Below are positions 22,318 through 28,170 of a stretch of DNA of 28,170 nucleotides, piece by piece. Both the position numbers and the translations under genes were made by a program. The stretch is taken from contig DATAXP010000086.1 of the NCBI GenBank assembly GCA_036272935.1, positions 1 to 28,170 on the forward strand, written 5' to 3'. Source of the DNA: DATAXP01 sp036272935. Lineage in GTDB: Bacteria > Planctomycetota > Planctomycetia > Pirellulales > PNKZ01. Each line of letters begins with the position of its first letter. Positions within the stretch are counted from its first letter, which is position 1. Below the pieces are notes generated by a model. That model saw only the letters and a program-made list of their open reading frames with translations, was not told where the DNA came from and made no database searches.

Positions 22318-23808
22318 CTACGGTTGAACCTGCTCAGCGGGCGATTGTAGCGGTACTGGCCCGCCAACGGCTCGTTCGAGGTCGGCCAACCGCACGTGGT
22401 ATTCGGCAATTGACTCTTGGTGTTTTTCAAGGAGCGCAATGAGTTGCCTCTGGCCCGCGATCAACCTCAGGAACTCGCCTTTGCCGGAGGTGTAATCGGC
22501 GCGGGCCGATTTTACGTTCTGCTCGGCTGCCGGAATCGTCTGTTGGGCGTAGATCCGGACGACTTCGCGCATTTCGATAACGCGTTCATAGGCGGCTTGC
22601 ACTTCGTTGTTGACGTCGTCCATACGCTGTTCGTACTCGGCGCGCTTATTGCCGAGCTTGAACGCAGCTTCGCGTACGGCGGCGCGGCGTTTCTCCAAGT
22701 AGATCGGCACGTTCATGTTCACGCCCGCCTGGGCGCGCAGGTCGCCGGACGTAGCCACCGGTTGCCAGAACGAGTCGTAGCGACCCATGATCTCGAAGTC
22801 CGGATAGAATTCTTTGTTCGCCAGCGCCAATGCAGCCTGTTCGGCCTGAATTCGGCTGCCCAGGGCGGCCAGGTCGGGACGCTGTTGGAGCGCGGCCTGG
22901 CGTAATATCTTCGGTGGGGCGGGGAGCAATTCGGCCTCAAGCCGCGCCGGGGGCGGTGGCAACGGAGCATCGGGCTGCCGGTGGGCGAGCGTGTTAATCC
23001 GCGCGACGGCCACTGTGAGCATCCGCTGAAGCTCGACCTGGCGGCGATTCAGATCGGCCAGGTCGACTTCCGCCTGCAGCACATCTTGCTGCGTGACCAG
23101 GTTCGCCTCGTAGCGCTGGCGGGCGGAATCTCGAAATTCCTGCACAGCGCGCGCATTAGCGCCATTCAGTTCGAGTAGCCGCTCGACCAAATAATACTCG
23201 AAGAAGGCCATCTGCGCCGATCGCGTCAATTCCAACCGCGCGTCGGCGACATCCCACAACGCCGAGCGCGCCTCGGCGTCGGCCACTCGCCCGCGCAACG
23301 CGCGCTTGCCATGCCAGGGAATCTTCTGCGAGCCGCCAACGATGTACGCCATCGACGTTGTCGGCGAGTTCCATGATCCCGGCGCAGTCATCGACGTGAA
23401 CATTGGATCATCCAAGGCAACCGCTTGCGGGTAGCGTTGCGCGGTGGCGCGCCATGTTGCGACCATCGCCTGGAGCGAGCGATTGTTGTTGAGGACGTCG
23501 TCGACGAAGCCAGCGAGAACGAACTCGCCTTGGGTCGGTTGGCCGTACACCACGTCAGCGTCCGGCGACAACTCCATCAGCGTGCGGTAGTCGACCGGCG
23601 AAACCGCAGCAGCTGGCGGAGCCGCTGACGGAAGTCCTGGCAATGAATGCGAGGCGACCGTTTCCGATGATTGGGCTTCGGCAACAGCGGCCGGCTTCGC
23701 CGTATTCTTGGCCAATCGCGAACGGTCTGTCGAGCAGCCAGCAACGCCGACCGTCAACTCAAGCAGAAGGGCAACCTGAGCGCAGCGCGAGCCTATGCGG
23801 ATTAACAT
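22318..23808 (-). CDS. TolC/CusC-family outer-membrane efflux lipoprotein
   Basis: 496 residues. The N-terminus has a hydrophobic stretch and a lipobox VAGC (Cys25), predicting a lipoprotein. Two outer-membrane-efflux (OEP) repeats follow: the first around 110-300 with long helices (DARLELTRSAQMAFFEYYLVE, QDVLQAEVDLADLNRRQVEL), the second around 300-485 (LRQAALQQRPDLAALGSRIQ, VPIYLEKRRAAVREA, NNEVQAAYERVIEM). This is the trimeric channel of an RND-type efflux pump. The CusB-like adaptor at 25946 lies on the opposite strand, with three small metal-related genes between, so it is probably the outer-membrane part of the same copper or heavy-metal pump (inference). No terminator was seen just downstream of 22318. 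Confidence 0.9.
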   Translation of the reverse strand: MLIRIGSRCAQVALLLELTVGVAGCSTDRSRLAKNTAKPAAVAEAQSSETVASHSLPGLPSAAPPAAAVSPVDYRTLMELSPDADVVYGQPTQGEFVLAGFVDDVLNNNRSLQAMVATWRATAQRYPQAVALDDPMFTSMTAPGSWNSPTTSMAYIVGGSQKIPWHGKRALRGRVADAEARSALWDVADARLELTRSAQMAFFEYYLVERLLELNGANARAVQEFRDSARQRYEANLVTQQDVLQAEVDLADLNRRQVELQRMLTVAVARINTLAHRQPDAPLPPPPARLEAELLPAPPKILRQAALQQRPDLAALGSRIQAEQAALALANKEFYPDFEIMGRYDSFWQPVATSGDLRAQAGVNMNVPIYLEKRRAAVREAAFKLGNKRAEYEQRMDDVNNEVQAAYERVIEMREVVRIYAQQTIPAAEQNVKSARADYTSGKGEFLRLIAGQRQLIALLEKHQESIAEYHVRLADLERAVGGPVPLQSPAEQVQP

Positions 23809-24116
23809 GAGTCATCCGTGACACGAAAAGGTCAGGCTTTATGAGCGGCTGGCGGGTTAGCACACACCGTATGATCGGCAATCGCCTCTTCACGGGAGAC
23901 AGCGTTAAGTTCGGCTGCTACATCCGTTAATGCCCTTTCGGTCGGTCGCGTTATTTGGTCGCACGAACCGAACTGCCCCCAGGAACGTACAGTCTTCGAC
24001 TGATGCGTAAAGGCGCGGCTAGCCGATAACGTCGCAAGCAAGCCGATCGCTTGACAAGATCGGTAAATTGCATAGGCTAACCATAGCTGAGTAGGTGCTT
24101 GCCCGGGTCTGGTAAG
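23809..24116. promoter_or_regulatory. Divergent promoter region of the metal-efflux locus
   Basis: 308 bases between the leftward CusC-like gene and the rightward cysteine-rich gene. TTGACA at 24051-24056 is a consensus -35 for the rightward genes; the -10 is weak (TAGGCT at 24073-24078, 16 bases away). No clear leftward promoter or known metal-regulator operator was recognised. Confidence 0.4.
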
Positions 24117-24578
24117 ATGTTTTTGATTCGCCAACGTCTGCACACCGTTGTCCTGCTAGGGATGATGCCCTTGGCAGTGTTCAGCGGCATTTCAGGCCGA
24201 GCGTGCTACTGCGCCGACGGGCATTTCAAGTTGTTTTGTGCGGGTGATTGCACCCGCATGGCACCCAAAGCCGAAACCTCGCACTGCTGCTCTTGCGGAC
24301 AAGGCGCTGCAAAAGGGCCGACATCGGCTTCCGACGACTGCTGCAGCAACAACAACTCTCAGCCTTGTGGCAAGTGCTGCCAGAAGGTTTTTAGAGTTCT
24401 GGGACCGACCGTCGCAAGCGTGGCGATTCCTTCGATGGATGTGCTCGGAATCGCGATGCTTCCTCCGGAAGTCGTGATCCCTCAAGCCTTCCTCTCGTTG
24501 CGGACTGCTCGCATGGAGCGCGTCGATTCGGGACCACCGGACGACATTGTCATTGCGCACCATTGTCTCTTGATCTGA
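24117..24578 (+). CDS. Cysteine-rich exported protein
   Basis: 153 residues. Residues 1-29 (MFLIRQRLHTVVLLGMMPLA followed by VFSGISGRA) look like a signal peptide. Residues 30-95 contain 12 cysteines, arranged C-Y-C, FCAGDC, HCCSC, DCC, PCGKCC, plus several His and Met, consistent with periplasmic binding of copper or another soft metal. The C-terminal 55 residues are hydrophobic and Pro-rich with one more CHCLLI-like Cys. A TTG at 24099 would add six residues; the ATG is preferred. No named family recognised. Its place between a CusC-like channel and a CusB-like adaptor supports a metal-handling role. Confidence 0.7.
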   Translation: MFLIRQRLHTVVLLGMMPLAVFSGISGRACYCADGHFKLFCAGDCTRMAPKAETSHCCSCGQGAAKGPTSASDDCCSNNNSQPCGKCCQKVFRVLGPTVASVAIPSMDVLGIAMLPPEVVIPQAFLSLRTARMERVDSGPPDDIVIAHHCLLI

Positions 24579-24840
24579 GTGCGCCCGGCCCAAGCTAGCT
24601 TGGTTGGTTCTCAACCTCGCGATCTGCTTGCGCCTTCTGTTTGATCGCGCCATTCGTCCGGCTCGCCGTTCGTTTTCGTGCGATCTCGATTGTCCGACGC
24701 GAATCTCCCGCATACGCCAGCGCGCGATTCGTCCATCCATCGTAGCGCGTTTTATTTGACATCCATTTGCGTTTACGCGGCTCGTGCCCGAGTTCCCAAG
24801 GACGGGAACCACGACCGCTTTACTTGAGAGGAGTTTGGTC
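24579..24840. other. Intergenic spacer with a 14-bp palindrome
   Basis: 262 bases without a gene. CCAAGCTAGCTTGG (24590-24603) is a perfect palindrome just past the preceding stop. TTGACA at 24756-24761 could be a -35 box, but no good -10 follows at normal spacing. Confidence 0.35.
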
Positions 24841-25107
24841 ATGTTGAAGAGCTTGGCAATTGCCTTGGCGGTGGGTTCGTTTGGTTTGGTTGGCGCAAAT
24901 TCGGCGCAGGCCAGTTGCGCTTCCTCGGCCAGCGCCACGGCGGCGGCTCCTACAGCCGATGCCCCTGCGGTGGCTAGCCGGTCGTATCGAACCTATTCGT
25001 ACCAGCCCGGTATGCAATCCTACGGCATGTACCGTGGCCGCATGATGGGTGGCTATCGGTCGGGCGGATTCTCAACCGATGCCGGCCGCAAGGTTCGCGG
25101 ATTGTAA
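24841..25107 (+). CDS. Small exported Gly/Tyr/Met-rich protein
   Basis: 88 residues from the ATG at 24841, which follows GAGAGGAG. It has a clear signal peptide (MLKSLAIALAVGSFGLVGANSA, cleavage near AQA), an Ala-rich spacer, then a Tyr/Met/Gly/Arg-rich tail (SYQPGMQSYGMYRGRMMGGY). The Met- and Tyr-rich tail could bind copper or be structural; no family is recognised. It is followed by a strong terminator, so it is probably expressed alone or as the last gene of a short unit with the cysteine-rich gene. Confidence 0.65.
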   Translation: MLKSLAIALAVGSFGLVGANSAQASCASSASATAAAPTADAPAVASRSYRTYSYQPGMQSYGMYRGRMMGGYRSGGFSTDAGRKVRGL

Positions 25108-25123
25108 TTGAACTCCGTTGAAG

Positions 25124-25165
25124 GGTCCTGGCTCCGGGGCCGTTCTCGGAGCTAGGGCCATTTTT
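25124..25165 (+). terminator. Rho-independent terminator after the small exported protein
   Basis: A 13-bp stem (25124-25136 with 25147-25159, two G-T pairs) with a 10-base loop, followed by ATTTTT at 25160-25165. It lies 17 bases past the stop at 25107. Confidence 0.8.
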
Positions 25166-25267
25166 CGCACGCTCGCATCGTTGACTGTGGTCCGGAGATT
25201 GTCCCAGCAAGCACGCAGGTGATGTGATCGAGTTGTTTTCCTGTTCGTGCAAAAAGGAGATCGAAAG

Positions 25268-25729
25268 ATGAGAACGATGAATGGTCGAATGAAGTGTGCC
25301 GTCGCGATCGGTGCGGTTGGCTTGCTGGCCTTGACATGCGGTTGGGTCGTGGCGGCGCAGCCGACCGCGCCTGCGACTGCCGCGGGCACGATCTACTCGT
25401 GTCCCATGCATCCGCAGATTCAATGGAGCCAGCCGGCGACTTGTCCGTTGTGTGGGATGGCATTGAAGCCAAAGACGCCGGCTCAAGCGCCTGCGGTGAC
25501 ACCCAACGGGACAGTGACATCGAATGGGACCGCGCCGATGGCAATGGGCCACAACCATCACGATTCGATGGGCATGGGCGGCTGCATGGAGTGCATGCGG
25601 ATGGGCAATGGTGGAGCGAGTATGGGCGGAATGAACGGTATGAGTCAGCCGGCCGCGCAATCCGCCGGTGCGAAAACCATGACCCCGACCGGCATGCGGA
25701 TGAGCGGAGGTCGAAGCTGCGGTTGCTGA
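25268..25729 (+). CDS. Exported protein with a CPMHP heavy-metal-binding domain
   Basis: 153 residues. The start ATG at 25268 has AAAAGGAG 9-10 bases upstream. The N-terminus is a signal peptide or anchor (KCAVAIGAVGLLALTCGWVVAA). Residues 40-70 form a heavy-metal-binding domain: YSCPMHPQI, then ATCPLCGMALKPK (C-P-M-H-P ... C-P-x-C-G-M), as in CusB- and CopA-associated domains. The remainder is Met/His/Gly-rich (GHNHHDSMGMGGCMECMRMG) and ends in RSCGC. Such proteins probably capture or hand over copper or silver in the periplasm. It sits upstream of the CusB-like adaptor, which has the same domain. Confidence 0.8.
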   Translation: MRTMNGRMKCAVAIGAVGLLALTCGWVVAAQPTAPATAAGTIYSCPMHPQIQWSQPATCPLCGMALKPKTPAQAPAVTPNGTVTSNGTAPMAMGHNHHDSMGMGGCMECMRMGNGGASMGGMNGMSQPAAQSAGAKTMTPTGMRMSGGRSCGC

Positions 25730-25945
25730 TCGCAACCGATGCGATACCAGAATCACGGGGCTGGGATGGAACCCAGCACCCGCGATTCGTACGAGGATTG
25801 ACAGAGAACCGTGATGGGCTTGAAGGAGGGCAGCCGTACTGAAGCTGGCGAGTTAGCACTAACAAACGTTGGCTTTATGTTACGGCTGCCTTCTCTCCGG
25901 CCCATGGATCGATGGGCGTTGAATACTCAGCATAGGAGATTTGGC

Positions 25946-28051
25946 ATGTTCAGCAATAATTCCCATCTCGACCACGAAGCGGATTTCGAGCCTCTAACGG
26001 AGGATGAAGGTGGTTTGCGCGCGCCGCCGCATCTGAAGGGCTGGCGAAAGGCGTGGTGGTGGTTTGATTTTATCATTCTTGTGAAACTCGCTCGCCTCCG
26101 CTTTATCGCGGTGCTGGTCGTCATAGGCGCCGTGATCACGCAATGGGACCTGCTCGCGGCGTACTACGACAAGTGGACCCGGCCCACCAGCGCCACGCAG
26201 GGCAGGGCGAGTGATGTCGAGTGGTTCTGCCCGATGCACCCGTCAGTCGTGCGCGATAACCCGAAGGACAAGTGCCCAATTTGCTTTATGCCGTTATCTA
26301 AGCGGAAGAAAGGAGACGTGCACGACGAGGTCTTGCCGGCAGGAGTTGTCAATCGCGTGCAGCTTTCCCCCTACCGCGTTGTGCTGGCCGGCGTGGAAAC
26401 GTGGAAGCTCGACTTCGTGCCGCTCGTCAAAGACATCAAAGCCATCGGGTTCGTCGAGTTTGACGAGCGGGGCCAGCGGACCGTCTCAGCGCGCGCCAAG
26501 GGACGTATCGACGAGCTGTATGTCAATCAAACCGGACAGATGGTCGAAAAAGGAGACGTGCTGGCCTCACTCTACAGCCCCGAGTTGAACGTCACGGTTC
26601 AGAATCTTGTCGACGCGAAGCGCAGCGGCAGCGCCGAATTGCTGCGCAGTGCCCGCAATCGGCTGCAATTGCTCGGCATCAGTGACGATCAGATCGACGA
26701 AATCCTGCAAACTGGCAACGCCAACACACACCTAAAAATCCGCTCGCCGATCAGCGGTCACGTTATCAAGAAATACGTCCGTGAGGGGCAGTACGTTGAC
26801 GAAGGGATGCCGCTGTACGAGGTTGCCGACTTGTCGACCGTCTGGATTCAGGCCCAAGTCTACGAAGACGACATGGCCTTCTTGCCGCAGGACCAATCGC
26901 ACAAAGCGATCGCGGCTTCCGCTGACGGTATCACGGTGACGGCGACGACGCGCGCGTTTCCGGATGAGCCATTCAACGGCAGGCTGGCATTCATCTATCC
27001 CCACGTCGATGAGGCAACGCGGACCGTTACTGTCCGCTGCGAGTTGCCGAATCCCGATCATAAACTTCGACCAGGCACGACCGCCACGATCAACATCCAC
27101 GTGCCGGCAAGCAGCTTGAGGCGGCTCATCGCGAGCACCGCCGGCGATCCCCAGCGCGCAGAAATGCTCTCGCAGGGGATGGTCTTGGCCGTGCCCGATT
27201 CGTCGGTGATCGACACGGGTAGTCAAACAATCGTCTATCGCCAGGCGTCACCGGGTGTCTATGAAGGCGTGAAGGTCGAGCTGGGGCCAAAAATGACGGG
27301 ACCTGAGGGGATCACGTTCTACCCGGTACTCAAGGGGCTTGCTCCGGGTGAATTGGTGATTACGTCCGGGTCGTTTCTGGTGGATGCGGAGACGCGTTTG
27401 AATCCCGCTGCCGGAAGCATTTATTTCGGCGGCAGCGGCGGATCGAAATCAGGCCAGTCGAACGTCACGACAGTCCGTCCGTCGACTCCGGAAGACCCTG
27501 ACGCCAAGATCACCGCCGCCTTAGCGAAACTCTCGGACACCGACCGGCGCGAGGTCGATGCGCAAAAGTTCTGTCCGATCCTGAAAACAAATCGGCTCGG
27601 TTCGATGGGGCCGCCTGTCAAGCTCATGATCGAAGGCGAGCCCGTATTCCTTTGTTGTGAGGGTTGCAAAGAGGCGGCGACCGAAAATACCGGCGACACG
27701 CTTGCGAAAGTAGCCGCCTTGAAGGGGAAGAAGAGTCCCGATAAGGCGACAGAAAAGCTGGCGCCGTCCCCAGCGGATCAACCTCAAAACGATAAGAAGG
27801 AAACCAAGATCAATGCGGCGTTAGCCAAGCTCTCGGCGAACGATCGGACGCTTGCTGAAGGCCAGAAGTTCTGTCCGGTGCTGGAAGGCAGCCGGTTGGG
27901 ATCGATGGGTACCCCGGTGAAATTGATGATCGACGGACAACCGGTCTTTCTTTGCTGCGAAGGTTGTCGCGAGGAGGCGCTCACGAACTCGAAAGACACG
28001 CTCGATAAAGTCGACAAGGCTAAGAAAACGATTGTGCCGGCTGCAAAATGA
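25946..28051 (+). CDS. CusB-like RND efflux adaptor with N-terminal HMBD and duplicated C-terminal cysteine domain
   Basis: 701 residues from the ATG at 25946 (AGGAG eight bases upstream); upstream in-frame starts lack a site. One membrane segment lies at about 42-70. A heavy-metal-binding domain at 93-118 has C95PMH98 and C110-P-I-C113-F-M. A membrane-fusion-protein body follows (barrel-sandwich pieces GRIDELYVNQTGQMVEKGDV and ISGHVIKKYVREGQYVDEG, then beta-barrel and a GLAPGELVITSG end). From residue 518 two repeats exactly 100 residues apart each carry AALAKLS, FCP, LGSMG-x-PVKLMI, and PVFLCCEGC (Cys at about 543 and 570; 643 and 670), resembling YHS-type metal domains. Usual CusB is about 400-500 residues. 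It links an RND pump to an outer-membrane channel; the pump gene is not in the window. Confidence 0.9.
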   Translation: MFSNNSHLDHEADFEPLTEDEGGLRAPPHLKGWRKAWWWFDFIILVKLARLRFIAVLVVIGAVITQWDLLAAYYDKWTRPTSATQGRASDVEWFCPMHPSVVRDNPKDKCPICFMPLSKRKKGDVHDEVLPAGVVNRVQLSPYRVVLAGVETWKLDFVPLVKDIKAIGFVEFDERGQRTVSARAKGRIDELYVNQTGQMVEKGDVLASLYSPELNVTVQNLVDAKRSGSAELLRSARNRLQLLGISDDQIDEILQTGNANTHLKIRSPISGHVIKKYVREGQYVDEGMPLYEVADLSTVWIQAQVYEDDMAFLPQDQSHKAIAASADGITVTATTRAFPDEPFNGRLAFIYPHVDEATRTVTVRCELPNPDHKLRPGTTATINIHVPASSLRRLIASTAGDPQRAEMLSQGMVLAVPDSSVIDTGSQTIVYRQASPGVYEGVKVELGPKMTGPEGITFYPVLKGLAPGELVITSGSFLVDAETRLNPAAGSIYFGGSGGSKSGQSNVTTVRPSTPEDPDAKITAALAKLSDTDRREVDAQKFCPILKTNRLGSMGPPVKLMIEGEPVFLCCEGCKEAATENTGDTLAKVAALKGKKSPDKATEKLAPSPADQPQNDKKETKINAALAKLSANDRTLAEGQKFCPVLEGSRLGSMGTPVKLMIDGQPVFLCCEGCREEALTNSKDTLDKVDKAKKTIVPAAK

Positions 28052-28106
28052 CGCCCGAGCGACTTGGGGAACAAACGAGGGATCGCACGTTAATTGGAGA
28101 GTTCAA

Positions 28107-28170
28107 ATGAATGGCAAGATGACACGCAGTCTTTCCTGGTTGGTGTTCGGCGTGCTCGCGGTCGGAAGTT
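28107..28170 (+). CDS. Start of an exported protein, cut by the window end
   Basis: The ATG at 28107 has TTGGAGAG upstream. The 21 visible residues (MNGKMTRSLSWLVFGVLAVG and one more) look like a signal peptide. It is 55 bases after the CusB-like gene, so probably co-transcribed. Nothing more can be said. Confidence 0.6.
   Translation, partial: MNGKMTRSLSWLVFGVLAVGS

Noticed and set aside
25759..25780. Hairpin GCTGGG-ATGGAA-CCCAGC after the CPMHP protein
   Set aside because: A six-base stem without a T-run is too weak to call a terminator.

Overview
The window is GC-rich bacterial DNA that most resembles a planctomycete (Pirellulales/Gemmatales-like) accessory region. The clues are a family of small planctomycete-type operon proteins, a relic of a sialate O-acetylesterase-like gene, RND copper-efflux adaptors with CPMHP heavy-metal-binding domains, and IS66 and IS21 debris. 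The taxon is an inference from recognised families; no rRNA or marker gene is present. No tRNA, rRNA or CRISPR array was seen.

Layout. (1) 1-4685, plus strand: the 3' end of an IS66-type transposase, a broken SDR stub, then a metabolic cluster: SDR, small protein, SMP-30-like beta-propeller, D-2-hydroxyacid dehydrogenase, NTF2/SnoaL-like protein and a second SDR. (2) 5035-17469, all minus strand: a Tn7-like module (TTG-started 65-aa protein, Ku-like protein, TnsA, TnsB, TnsC/TniB, TniQ), followed without a strand change by a prokaryotic ubiquitin-like conjugation cassette: DUF2997, Ycf46-like AAA+ ATPase, small proteins, DUF3150-like protein, beta-grasp Ubl, E2-like protein with a cysteine-rich tail, JAMM protease and E1/ThiF. 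It ends in a strong minus-strand terminator at 5032-5073, and another terminator lies inside the run at 8136-8166. (3) 17470-22317: a gene-poor spacer with a repeated 19-bp near-palindrome, a cysteine desulfurase-like gene with a one-base frameshift, a convergent esterase relic, an intact B12-binding radical SAM enzyme, and IS relics. (4) 22318-28170: a copper/heavy-metal efflux region with a divergent TolC/CusC-like lipoprotein, a cysteine-rich secreted protein, two small exported proteins, a CusB-like adaptor with an unusual duplicated cysteine domain, and the start of another exported protein.

The most notable arrangement is a Ku-type DNA-end-binding protein encoded directly upstream of TnsA-TnsB-TnsC-TniQ, in the same direction as a full E1/E2/Ubl/JAMM set. 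TnsA, TnsB and TnsC keep all their catalytic residues. In contrast TniQ carries an in-frame TGA, the DUF3150-like gene an in-frame TAG, and the AAA+ gene three apparent single-base losses. The island is therefore either decaying or affected by sequence errors. The ends of the element could not be fixed: no convincing terminal repeats with matching target duplications were found.
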